Below, piece after piece: positions 36,789 through 47,407 of a DNA stretch of 64,000 nucleotides. The notes under the pieces are model-generated. The model had not been told where the DNA came from. It made no database searches and was given only the letters and a program-made list of their open reading frames with translations. Each line of letters starts with the position of its first letter. The first letter of the stretch is position 1. This DNA is from Tubulanus polymorphus (taxonomy: Eukaryota > Nemertea > Palaeonemertea > Tubulaniformes > Tubulanidae). Both the position numbers and the translations under genes were made by a program. The stretch covers positions 14,386,155-14,450,154 of the forward strand of contig NC_134033.1 of the NCBI RefSeq assembly GCF_964204645.1, read 5' to 3'.

Positions 36789-37577
36789 TATTGGAAGACG
36801 GATTTCTCTAGTAGGACTTAATGCTATAACTGGTTTAGTGTTGATAGCTGCGACGTTCTGTCCTGAAATGATCGGTACGTGTGTAGATAAGCTTGAAACT
36901 TTATTTGCCAGTTTTTTTTTATTTTGAAACGCTAATATTGATGACGTAGTTCACATCGACTCACACAGAAAACATCTATTTGCAACGGTTTTTACGACGC
37001 TAAAATTGCTAGCGTTACATCTTGTATTTCTAGGCGAGACGAATCTGGTTCCGTTAGTAATGACGTTTAATACCATTGGGAAATTCTGCTGCACGGCAGC
37101 TTATGGTACTATCTATATCCATACCAGTGAACTTTACACGACTAACTTCAGGTGAGATTTTACACTAAAAAACTTAGAGAGAAATTCAAAATGTTCTAGT
37201 TATTAATCAGATCTATATTTCACAGAAACCGCGCCGTGGGTATTGCTTCAGCATTTGCCCGAATAGGCTCTATGACATGACAGCACCATTCGCCGCTTAT
37301 TTGGTAGGTCTTTGAAAACCTTTTACATTTTCAATCCTGTAGTAACTTGTTTATTCAAAAATTCCACCTAAGGATTGATTTGTTTCAGGCTCAATTTATA
37401 TATTGGTTGCCGGGCGTGATTATCGGGTGTATTGGACTGGTTACCGCATTACTCGTGTTACCCTTACCGGAAACTAGAGATCTACCGATGCCCAAAACTA
37501 TCAGCGATGTCGATCGACCCGAAAACAACGCGATCAATCAAACTATCAATATGAATGAACTGCAACTAATGTGTTAA
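36789..37577 (+). pseudogene. 3' exons of an SLC22-type organic ion transporter, frameshifted
   Basis: Four exons at 36789-36874, 37034-37151, 37226-37303 and 37389-37577 encode the last transmembrane helices of a major-facilitator organic cation/anion transporter: G-R-R at the start, E-L-Y-T-T-N-F-R-N-R-A-V-G, then L-P-L-P-E-T-R-D-L-P-M-P in the C-terminus. Splice sites and phases agree except in the third exon. There atgac is duplicated (37272-37276 and 37277-37281), giving ATG-ACA-TGA; removing the extra copy would restore both frame and exon phase. Exons for the first eight or so helices are not found upstream. A poly(A) signal (AATAAA) lies at 37614-37619. I read it as a 5'-truncated pseudogene; an assembly error could explain the 5 bases but not the missing exons. 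Confidence 0.75.
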
Positions 37578-37764
37578 AGGCAATCCATCAAAACGCGCGT
37601 CGATAACTTCCCAAATAAAACTTGAAAATTAATACAGCCTGTTGGAGCTAAAACAGAGAATAAACTAAACACTAGAAAATAGGTCGTACATTACATTGTA
37701 GCCGTTTTATTCGACTAGATTTTCAATTCCTTGAAGACTTAGTGAAATATCAGACACAATAATC

Positions 37765-38038
37765 TTAATTAGGACAACATGTTCCCATAAAAGCACCACA
37801 ACAACTTTCGTCCAAACCCATGAACCAATATGTTCCTGGGCTCCCTCTGCATTCGCACGATATACCTCTCTTTTCAATCTGAATTTCTGTAAATAGATTA
37901 AACGCCACTTTGATTAAACTTGTAAATTAGAATAAAATTCACGGGTTGTTAAAAACCAAATTCAATACCTTCAGTTGCCGCGATAGCTCCAACGACCATA
38001 AACAAGGCCAACGCGATGAACAGGGTTTTGGTAAACAT
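37765..38038 (-). CDS. Precursor of a small secreted cysteine-rich peptide
   Basis: Two exons, 38038-37969 and 37886-37765, joined in phase 1, give 63 residues. Residues 1 to about 20 form a clear signal peptide (short basic start, long Leu/Ala/Val core). About ten residues of acidic propeptide end in a dibasic Lys-Arg at about 29-30, and a mature peptide of about 33 residues follows. It has six cysteines spaced C-x-C, fifteen residues, C-C, six residues, C-C, so three disulfides are expected. An AATAAA (minus strand, 37711-37706) follows the stop by about 55 bp. The layout fits a venom-type peptide, an antimicrobial peptide or a hormone; sequence alone does not decide, and I cannot name a family. 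It lies tail-to-tail with the SLC22 remnant. Confidence 0.75.
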
Positions 38039-38192
38039 TCTGAAATTGAATCAGAAATGTCCATAATTTCTCCGCTGAGTTACTACTACGACAATGAAAT
38101 AGTTTGAATATTTTTCTTTTCAATCCTTTAAGTTATTAGAATTGGATCCTGATTTTGAATTTGATTAATCGTGATCATAATTCATGTTAGTT

Positions 38193-38337
38193 ATAGGGTA
38201 TATGTCTTTCTATACCAGAGGTCGAGAGGTCGAGCTCATAAAAATAAAGATAAATTCTCACAGTCGCTCGAATTTATCTTTATTTTTACTCACTCGTCCC
38301 CTCAACCTCTGATATGAAAAGACATATACCCTATTAC
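38193..38337. mobile_element. Fold-back element with about 63-bp arms
   Basis: The left arm starts agggtatatgtctttctata and continues to ataaagataaattc. The right arm (about 38268-38336) is its complement, ending gaaaagacatataccctatt. A third copy of the arm end occurs at 39057-39083. The palindrome would form a long hairpin. Confidence 0.75.
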
Positions 38338-38339
38338 TC

Positions 38340-39083
38340 TAATAATTTCATATATATGAACTTTATATAAATGAATATCATATATATGTGAATCAATTTT
38401 AATAAAAACATGGAAATGGAAGAATTAAAAGAATATAGAAAGTAACGAGTAATTAACGATTTGATGAAAATATAAAGTTTGATTAAAAAAATTCCTATTA
38501 AATGAAAGAACAAATACTACATTTCAAAGATATTGATTTACATGAATTAGAAAAATATTTTAGAATTAAAAATTTCATTCCTATTAAAGATTTGATTAAA
38601 ACTGCACGTTTTCGTTTTCAAGTGAATAATATTACTGAATTAAAGTTTAAAAATCATTATCTAATGATAGAGTTATCGAATGATCGAATGATCGAAAGAT
38701 AGCATCTTATTCAATACAATAATTCCAAAATTCGCAACATTTGATGAAATAGATAAACATTTAATAATTACTGATGAAAAACAATCACTTTTAAATAATG
38801 AAAATTCAGATAAATCATTATTTATACACTAACGTTATTGCCCTTTCAGAGAATGTTATGTAATGTTTTTCAGATTACAAGAAAAAAGGTTTATCCCAGA
38901 CATTCCAAATGAAAAATCATTTAAAGATGTGGGAATTCAATGTAACTTAGACAATAAAATTGTTACAACTAAAAAGAAATATGAACCTAATGAAAAAGCG
39001 TTATGTAATTGTGGAAAAAATTATACTCGAAGCAATGAATCACATGATTCATACTCTGGTATGAAAAGACATATACCCTATTA
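38340..39083 (+). pseudogene. AT-rich insert with degraded coding tracts and a zinc-finger-like end
   Basis: This block is visibly richer in A+T than its surroundings and its open frames are rich in Lys, Asn and Ile. Tract 1 (38502-38702) gives 66 residues (contains H-F-K-D-I-D-L-H-E-L-E-K). Tract 2 (about 38711-38831), in another frame, contains F-A-T-F-D-E-I-D-K-H-L-I-I-T. Tract 3 (about 38872-39083) contains A-L-C-N-C-G-K-N-Y-T-R and G-M-K-R-H-I, resembling a zinc finger. The tracts are separated by stops and frame changes, so the source gene is dead. The ends carry copies of the 38193 arm sequence. A mobile element or viral insertion is possible; I do not recognise the protein. Confidence 0.5.
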
Positions 39084-39872
39084 CTCATGTTGTTCGTTGC
39101 CACTGGTGCTAAATAAGTTCCGGCGTGCCTGCTTGGCACGGGGACGGGACACATTTTCGGCCAAACCGATCGCGGTGATTTACGTGTGACAGTGTGTCTC
39201 GTATCGGCAATCAAACCCGGACCAGGACCAGGTCCGAACCAGTTTGACCCGCCCCGGACCAATTCTTCTCCGCATGGTCGAAGCCTCCCACATTTCATCG
39301 TTCTCTAGTCGATTGTACGCGCAGTGGTCAGCATTTTATACATCTCGGAAACATCTTAAAATTGGTAGTTTCTACTTTTTACCCCATTCTTTACCTCGTA
39401 TCATGAAACTGCTTGATCGACGATGAGTTTTTTTACCTTGTTACCGGTAGTTTATTGTCTTACCTGAGTTTTTAGCTTCAGAACAATTCCCTACCAAAAT
39501 AAATCGATCGGTTTTATACAGTCTACTGCAGTATTTCGTAAGCGGCTTTCAAAATTGAATATTTATCAAGTAATTTTTTCGTGCCTCATTTTAATATGAA
39601 CATGTATATTCTCATTTTACGACCCGAGTGTTAATCTGAATAGCACGAATTAATGATTTTTACGGTCGTCTCGTTGAGGTAAAAAACAATAATGACAAAC
39701 ATTGGCAACAACGTTTTGGACACATTGGATTTCAAGTCAATTTCAAGATGCTGAATACAGAGGAGACGCGGGAATCTTCTAGGTTCGGACCCTTTCCCAC
39801 TGGTTTTGGTGGACGCATAAACAACAGAAACGCTGAATATCCTGAATAAAATCTGATATGGCGACAAGACGA

Positions 39873-40100
39873 AGAAAACTAACTAGTTTTGATGCCTACA
39901 CACATATTGCTTAATACTGTCGACAGAAAAAGGTGGTGGTAATCAGATACATATCAAGGATCATTTAAGTCATTTTAGATTTGAATATGTCAATAATTGA
40001 ATTGAATAAAACGGTAACCAGTCTAACCCCGATATATTGATGACGTAGCACACACATCCTCACAAAATTAATCATCAAAATTTATCAACAAGAAAATTAA
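39873..40100 (+). repeat. Dispersed 'ttgatgacgtag' repeat, plus-strand copy 1
   Basis: Nearly identical over about 220 bp to 41069-41295: both contain gcctacacacatattgctta, then tcaaggatcatttaagtcat, then cagtctaaccccgatatatt, then gatgacgtagcacac. The inverted copy in the sulfotransferase intron (10575-10790) is more diverged. Confidence 0.85.
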
Positions 40101-40379
40101 CTTTAATAAATTATTGAACGCCTGCGAAAAAATGTAGAATTTCTGGGATAAGCTAATGTGGAATTGCATAATTGAAATCGAAGTTTTAAGAAATTTGGGG
40201 AATTATGAGATTTGGCGATTGAGTAGATGATACAGTCTTCGACTGGTCTAATTTTAAAAAAATTGTCAACTTGTGACCGACTTCGATTCACTTTTGCCTC
40301 TAAGCTGGTCTGCAACGTCAGTTCCTTCATGGTTGAAGAAAGAGCTCTTCTGGTGTCTGCTTCATCATGACTTTGAGCA

Positions 40380-40625
40380 TATCGTGTAGCCAGCCGGCCT
40401 GGTCCCGGGGCCCGGTTTGGCTGTCACTCGATATCCTAGACTCGAGTCTGAGTGGAAGTAGACATTGTCATTTAAATAACTTATTCATGTTATTCTGTAT
40501 GAATTACCCGTGTGACTTGTATTTTGTATTTTCTTATTTTAAAATTTGTAACTTTATTGAATTTGGGAATATTATCCCGGAATTTCAATGTAATAAGGAT
40601 CAATAAAGTATTGAATTGAATTGAT
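40380..40625 (+). mobile_element. Possible LINE 3' tail
   Basis: AT-rich sequence ending aaggatcaataaagtattga with an attga-type short tandem tail (gaattgaattgat). This arrangement is typical of 3' ends of 5'-truncated non-LTR elements. No reverse transcriptase residues are clear. Confidence 0.4.
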
Positions 40626-41068
40626 ATCCTTATACACATGCCATCAGTGGACGCGGAGCCGTATATGACAGCTATGCTATTATAAATTGCTAATCTCATG
40701 AAACCTGCATACCCCTAATATCGAACATATTTTCTAGAACATTTGAATATTGAAATTATATGTTTACACGTTTTTATATAGACCGCTTGTAGCAGCCGCC
40801 GATGAAATTCACACCGGCCCTACACAGATCATAGATAGCTTCGTCATTCCACTAGCATCCCCATGTCAGGGTCTGACTTTTATATCAGACTTCCAAATCG
40901 TGTATACATCCGCCATTTAACCGAATAATCCGATTTACTTATCATTTCTATTTATGCCTGCCGCTCCTGATATAATCATACTTCCTTTACTATAACAATA
41001 CGTGTTTCTATATTCAACGCAATATAACATTTCGACGTTCAAATAGAGGTCATTATATAAGACGCTGT

Positions 41069-41295
41069 AACAAGAAAACTAACTAGTTTATTGAAGCCTA
41101 CACACATATTGCTTAATACTGTCGACAATAAAACGGTGATATTAATCAGATATATATCAAGGATCATTTAAGTCATTTTAGATTTGAATATGTCAATAAT
41201 TGAATTGAATAAAACGGCAACCAGTCTAACCCCGATATATTGATGACGTAGCACACATCCTCACAAAATAAATCATCAAATTTATCAAAAATAAA
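41069..41295 (+). repeat. Dispersed 'ttgatgacgtag' repeat, plus-strand copy 2
   Basis: Second full copy of the repeat at 39873-40100. A further terminal block (aatattgatgacgtagtgca) follows at 41368-41400, in the same relative position as in the inverted copy near 10590, so the whole element may span about 41069-41412. Confidence 0.85.
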
Positions 41296-42723
41296 AGCAG
41301 ATTTATGGAATATGTTTAGTTGAAAAATAAATGCCAAAATTTACAATTAATTGTTATTTTAAAAACACCAATATTGATGACGTAGTGCACATCGACTCAC
41401 ACAGAACCCTTCATATAACCAGGGAGGTGGGAGTCACTCCCACCTCTGTATAATGCATACATGTACTAGGTATCCTGGTTGTCGATAATTCGTGAAGACC
41501 TAGCCCTTGTGGACATAGAACCTGATCTTAAGTTGACGCCAAGCGAAACGCTAACTATCACGGAGGAACTTGCTGTAGACCGCGATAATTGGTAATACTT
41601 GTACGTCACATCGTGACGCTGCGGTGTTGGTGATGTCATAGAAGAAGAAGAAGTACTAGGCATCAAAAGAAAACATTATCGTAACGGTTTTTACGGCGTC
41701 AAAAAACAGGAGACAGACAATGACTATAGACGCCAGAGGCTGTGAAAATCAGATGTATCATATATAGGTGAAATGAAAACACGGTGAAACACGTGTCGCG
41801 TTAAGCCTCGATGCTTTATTATACCGAGAAAATCGCTTGAAAATCGCACTCAATCGGATTCATGCGACCATAAATCTAAACTCAGTTTTTGTCGCGAGCA
41901 ACCTGTTACCATTAAACTAAACTAAAATTGATGCCAATGGCGCTTTGGGCATGGGTAAAAAAGTATGATGGTATCCGAAATGACAACTTCCAGTCACAAT
42001 TCGTCGATGTCAAGCCAATCTCAATACAATAAATCAATTCCTTTCCATCAGATTTTGACAGAAGCCAAGACGAACCTTTTTTGGATCTGTAGTTTATAGT
42101 CCTAGCACTGTGCACAGTAAAACATGCAAAGATTTGCGCAAATTACTTCAGTACCGGCAGACGCCAAAATAGCAATCGATAAAGATTTGAAATTGTTGTT
42201 AGTTTCATCATCACCTATGAAAATGTGTACATGTTCTACATTCTGCGACGCGACGCGTTTGGTCCGGGACACATTTTGGCACGCAACATAAACTTAACTG
42301 CAACTGGTTTCGGAAATAACTCACTTCGCTTTGTATGAGCATTGTTTATTGTTTAGTATCGAGTGAGTCCTTTGCACATGAGCCAAACCGTCTCCGTTTG
42401 ATGCGGCTATTATTTTGTATATAAATTGGAAAAAACTATGGATCTCGCCTGAGTCACATGGCGTGTACATGTTATAGATAGTTCCAAAGTCACAACCATG
42501 CGCTTCAGTCAAAACTAATTGATTATAGTCTATGTCAGCTTACTGTATGTATTGCGCTATATTGTCTATCGATCAATACGTATAGAGTATACGTATGTGG
42601 CGTAGACCTACATTACTGGTATATTGAACCTGTACTGTATAACGATATAATATAGAGGCTAGTACTGCAAACGCTGTATCGAATGTCGCTAGTGCTTTTT
42701 GCAAACTCCGATATTCGAACGAG

Positions 42724-44229
42724 ATGTTGTTTTTGTTGTTGGATTTACTAACTGCGCAGAATGTTCTACTATGCGCGGTCATAACGTTGTTCGCGGTATT
42801 CTGCGGGATGCGCATAATGCCAAGAAGATCCGGCCCATTGAATTTACCGCCGGGGCCTATTGGCTATCCGCTGGTCGGTAATCTTCTATCGTTTACGTCT
42901 CCGGATGAGCTGAACGAGCGCGTGCGAGAACTGAAACACGAACACAACTCGAACATCGTATATATGAATATGGCCGGTCAAGGATTAATTATCTTGTACG
43001 ACATGGATGCCATCCAACAGGCTTTCCAGGTCCAGGGGGACGAATTCGATTCTCGTCCGCTGAGCATGTTCTACATGAAGCTGATAAACTACAAAGGTTT
43101 AATCGGTTCGTCGGGGTCATTGTGGAAGGAGCAACGTCGCTTTGCTTTGCGCACTCTTAGAGATTTCGGGATGGGAAAGTCGGCGTTGGGGGAAAAGATA
43201 GCGGAGGAGACGTACCATTTCATATCAGAATTGGAAAAACACGGCAGGAAACCATTCCAGATCTCGCTATCGATAGACGTGGCTATTAGCAATGTTATAT
43301 GCGCTTTAACGTTCGGCAGGCGTTTTCACTACGAAGATGAAAAGTTTCGGTACCTTAACAAACTCGTACGCGATAACCTGACGTACTTGGGCAGGAGTAC
43401 GATACTGAACTACGCGCCGTTTCTTCAACACGTGCCGTTCGACATATTCGGATTTAAACAAATCACGCAGAACATCGAAGAAATATGCGAGTTTTTCAAA
43501 CTGAAAGTTGACGAGCACAAACGGAACTTCGACGAGAACAACGTCGAAGATTTCATAGACGCGTTTTTGGCCGAACAGAAACGAGGCGACGGAGAAGGTT
43601 TCACCGATCAACAGCTGTATTACGTCATCATGGATTTGTTCGTAGCTGGTTCGGAAACGTCGGCGTCTACGTTACGCTGGGCAGCGCTACTGATGACGCT
43701 TCATAACGACGTTCAACGTAAAGTCCAAGCTGAGCTCGACGACGTTGTACCTCGTAGCCGTAAACCGAGCATGTCTGATCGGCCTAAGCTTCCCTACACG
43801 ATGGCTGTGCTACACGAGATACAGAGATTCGCCTCGGTCGTACCGTTTGGCTTGCCGCATTCGAACCCGTACCCGACTCGCTTATTGGGTTACGATATCC
43901 CAGCCGACACCGTTTTGGTGGCGTCTCTGACGGACGTCCTGCAAGATCCGAACGTTTGGAAACATCCAAACGATTTCAACCCCGAGAACTTCCTAGATGA
44001 CCAGGGCCACGTGATTAACCAGAGCCGAAGTATTCCGTTTGCGTTAGGCAAACGGGTTTGTCTAGGCGAGTCTCTGGCACGCGAGGAATTGTTCACCTTC
44101 TTCACGGCGATGTTGCAGAATTTCGAATTCTGCGTCGACGAAACTAAACCGACACCGACGCAGAAAGCACATCGCGGAGTAGTGGACACGCCTGATAATC
44201 ATTTCGTGGTTCTTAAGAAACGGGACTGA
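42724..44229 (+). CDS. Cytochrome P450, CYP2 clan, intronless
   Basis: Single exon, 501 residues, normal length for a microsomal P450. Residues 1-25 form a membrane anchor; a Pro-rich hinge follows (L-P-P-G-P-I-G-Y-P). W-K-E-Q-R-R-F fits helix C. The oxygen-binding I-helix reads A-G-S-E-T-S, helix K reads H-E-I-Q-R (ExxR), and the heme loop P-F-A-L-G-K-R-V-C-L-G-E has the ligand Cys. These enzymes use NADPH-P450 reductase electrons to hydroxylate lipophilic compounds in the endoplasmic reticulum; the substrate cannot be inferred. The lack of introns over 1.5 kb is notable. AATAAA signals at 44308-44313 and 44342-44347 follow the stop. All key residues are intact. Confidence 0.95.
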   Translation: MLFLLLDLLTAQNVLLCAVITLFAVFCGMRIMPRRSGPLNLPPGPIGYPLVGNLLSFTSPDELNERVRELKHEHNSNIVYMNMAGQGLIILYDMDAIQQAFQVQGDEFDSRPLSMFYMKLINYKGLIGSSGSLWKEQRRFALRTLRDFGMGKSALGEKIAEETYHFISELEKHGRKPFQISLSIDVAISNVICALTFGRRFHYEDEKFRYLNKLVRDNLTYLGRSTILNYAPFLQHVPFDIFGFKQITQNIEEICEFFKLKVDEHKRNFDENNVEDFIDAFLAEQKRGDGEGFTDQQLYYVIMDLFVAGSETSASTLRWAALLMTLHNDVQRKVQAELDDVVPRSRKPSMSDRPKLPYTMAVLHEIQRFASVVPFGLPHSNPYPTRLLGYDIPADTVLVASLTDVLQDPNVWKHPNDFNPENFLDDQGHVINQSRSIPFALGKRVCLGESLAREELFTFFTAMLQNFEFCVDETKPTPTQKAHRGVVDTPDNHFVVLKKRD

Positions 44230-44898
44230 AAACGCTTTAAAAAGGATTGTATAATCTTTTAAATGTAGTGAATATGGTGCTTTCGTATTCAGCCGTGAAA
44301 AACAAAAAATAAATCAAATCTCATTTAAGTACAAATATTTTAATAAAACTTATGGATCCAGTTCCACAGTCGTAAGTTAAGATCTGACTCAGAATTAACT
44401 CATTGAAAATGAACTGAATTTAACTCAGTTAGCCCTAACGTAGAATTGTGGAACTGGACCATGATCACTGGCGGTTTTATCTAAAGCGATGTGTTGTTTA
44501 ATTCCAGTTTGTATTGGAATAATGATAATTAATTATGTCAGCTCGAAACATATTGCTAAAACGAAACACTATAACTTGTCTAAAATGCAAAGTTACTTCC
44601 GTCGTTGTGAATAAATCGTTTTATATCCGACAGTGTAATAAAATTTCTATTTAACGGTCACTAAACCGTTATCGCACGCTCTCTGGATTATCACACAGAC
44701 CGTCTGTCAATGCCGGAACCACATTGTCTACTTCCGCTGTTAGAATTTCTGAGTTCATTTCATAAGTTAACAAAACAGAATAATCCAATCCCGAATAAGC
44801 TCTAGGGCGAATAGAAGCGTTTTAAAGATCCTCAGCTAATTTAGCTCTACTTTATTTCTAATTCTTTTCTGATTGTGAATACGAAATTGCTACGGAAC
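44230..44898. other. Intergenic region with a small inverted-repeat element
   Basis: Contains the P450 3' UTR signals and an element at about 44349-44466 bounded by ggatccagttccac and its complement gtggaactggacc. The interior repeats 'actcag/aactca' pieces. No gene is seen. Confidence 0.5.
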
Positions 44899-46870
44899 AT
44901 GTCTAATTTTGGATTATTTGCGGCGCATTCGGCTGTGATCGCGGTGGTTTTAATCCACCACGTTGAATCGGTAAAAATGATCCCGCATCCGATCAACTCG
45001 CTGAAATTTAGATCTGGTCACTGTAACGACGGTATAGCCGTCCCATCAAAGGCAATAGATGCCCACGTGGTGGTCAGATCGGCAGCTGAATGCGCTAGAG
45101 TTTGTATGGAGCATCGGAAGTGTATATCGTTTAACTACCGGCGTCATGGTGAAGGTGTTAACTGTGAGCTGACCGGTTGGAGGTCGCATGATTGCAGTAA
45201 ACTGGAAACGAGATTAGGATGGAAGTTTTATTTACCGGTAAGTGATGAAAAATTGTTTATACTCTAAGACAAATTATAGGATCATTTTTATCTCAATACA
45301 TGTACTGTGAATTCAAATACAGAATTTGCACATTACCGCCACTTTTCTGATAATAAAAGATCTATATTTCATCTTGGAACTAATCAAAATTAATCTTCGA
45401 TATACTGCCATGCTCACTTCATTAAATACTAAAATCCTGAATCACCCATGCGAGCGGTTTACCTGCGGTTGACGGTATATATTCTTGATTACGTGATCAA
45501 AAGTGTAAAATCTTTATTCTCTACCAATTTCAGGAAAATCCATGTTTGAACCACGGTAAACTCGATATCGTTGACAACGTGAGAGTGTGTAGTTGTGTCG
45601 GTGCTTGGGTTGGTAAATTTTGTGAGATACGGGTTACAGGTAGGAATCCGATTGGTAGAAAATTTATTGTCAATTTATATCGATCGTTGCCGCTCTAATT
45701 AGCATTTCTCAGGCTTTACACAATTATACATCCGATTAGACAACTACGGTATGCAGTAGTAGCGAAAGCTCGTATTTCTAATAAATTCAGGTTAAAGCCA
45801 AAAAATGTTTTTACCTTTTATTCATTCATAAAGGAATGACTAGGTATGTCTAGAAGTCATTAAAAGTATCATTTTCGCATCACTTTAAAACACGATAAAA
45901 ACAAAAGAGTTGATGATATATCTAATTGATTTAGACTCATAACCTCGCCCTACATGTTTATGGATATGCTTTGAAGGTGTTTTGGTCTTTTCAAAATGAT
46001 GAATTGACCAAAAGGTGTTCAGCGTTACATACAGGCTACCTGTCCTAACGTTTATTGCTTTGCAAATGCGAAGAAGCATCTAGCATACTGTAGCTAGTTT
46101 GTATCGATTTTCGCATTATTTAGGCCCTTCCGTTCAATCACAATTTATAACAAAAATCCAATATTTTCTTTTCAGATTGCGCCAGCTACATCGACCACGG
46201 CGCTATCGACGACGGGTTCCACGTCGTGTTCATTCATCCACCGACCGCTGATCACCCGTTCCACGTGCGCTGTACGTTCTCCGGTAAAACCGCTTACTAC
46301 ATACTCGCGCAACGAATCTACGACAAGGAAAACATCCCGGGAATCTTCAACAAAACCTGGGCCGATTACAAGTACGGTTTCCGAACTAACAGCATGGTGT
46401 TCTGGCTCGGGAACGACAAGATCTATCACATAGCCCATCCTGAGTCGCGGTTCCATAGTTTGTGTTTTTATTTCGTGTTGAACAACGGCTCCCGGTTTTG
46501 CACGTTCTACAGCGGGTTTACGCTTTCTCCGGAAGAACACGGCTACGCCATGACGACGGACCACGTGGTCAAAGACGTAGTCACGGCTTCGTGTATCGTA
46601 AACAAGGTCGACGTATTGAACCCGGACAAAAAACCCGGTTTGCGTTCGCAGGGCATGAAATTTTCGACGTACGACCGAGACCAGGATCAGTCTGATCGGA
46701 ATTGCGCTCGTGAATTCGGGGGAGGCTGGTGGTATAGAAATTGTACAGATCTCGGTTTGACCGTGGCCTCCATGTCCAACATGTTTTGGTCTGATGTATT
46801 CAACAATACCAATAACACGGGACCGACAAAGATCGAGAAGATGTACATCAACCTCTGGCAAAGTCCGTAG
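44899..46870 (+). CDS. Secreted PAN/apple-EGF-fibrinogen-like protein
   Basis: Three exons at 44899-45237, 45534-45639 and 46176-46870, phases 0 and 1, give 379 residues. I chose the ATG at 44899 because a hydrophobic signal peptide follows (to about residue 25). Exon 1 then encodes a PAN/apple-like domain (C-A-R-V-C-M-E-H-R-K-C-I-S-F-N-Y). Exon 2 is one EGF-like domain (N-P-C-L-N-H-G ... C-S-C-V-G-A-W-V-G-K-F-C). Exon 3 is a fibrinogen-related domain: F-W-L-G-N-D-K-I, then S-T-Y-D-R-D-Q-D at the calcium site, then N-C-A and W-W-Y-R-N-C. Such proteins are secreted or haemolymph lectins in invertebrate innate immunity; that role is inferred. Clean splice sites and no damage. Confidence 0.9.
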
Positions 46871-47407
46871 ATGAGAAATCCTTTTCTTCGATTAAGTGAG
46901 CAAGATGTAATGACAGAGTATTGGCTAGCAAGTATTGCTGTATAGAAGTAATTATGTGAAAAATATATATTATAATTTGATTAAAAATCGACAGGAATGA
47001 ACCAAATTTAGATGGTGTTTAGTGGGTGTTTTTTTTCTTGTGGAAACTTTGATGCAACCTGTCCTAGGTGAAGTAACCAACGGGGACAGTCGGTCGTACT
47101 TGAAGGAAGGCCTTTTCGAGTTATTCTTAGGTATACCTTTGTGCTTAGTGGGACCTTGGTAATTGCATCATATATCGACCAGCAATAGAAATCGTTTTTA
47201 TGACTTCTTGCCTATATTGATAATCTATTTCAGGTATTTTTAAAACCTCGATCGAAAATCCATTTTAAAGATTTCTGAAACATAATTCAATAGATTTTAC
47301 GACGTGAAAAAAGTTATCGATAAAATATATTCGCATCAATATACCCTCGATTACTATGTGGATGGAAGTATGCATAGTCCGTGGCTGCTGCATGGGATGA
47401 GATTATC
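46871..47407. other. Spacer before the GPCR array
   Basis: 3' flank of the fibrinogen-like gene and 5' flank of the first array GPCR. Nothing else is identifiable. Confidence 0.4.

Larger units (their letters stand above)
39084..42723. other. Repeat-rich intergenic region upstream of the P450
   Basis: Holds GC-richer ggtccgg patches at 39120-39290, two long direct repeats (39873-40100 and 41069-41295) and a LINE-like tail (40380-40625). I see no gene. The immediate P450 promoter (42540-42723) has no motif I can call. Confidence 0.5.

Noticed and set aside
47381-47407. Upstream extension of GPCR copy A (also 60239-60280 and 62333-62341)
   Set aside because: The extensions begin at non-ATG codons; the internal ATGs match the starts of the other copies.
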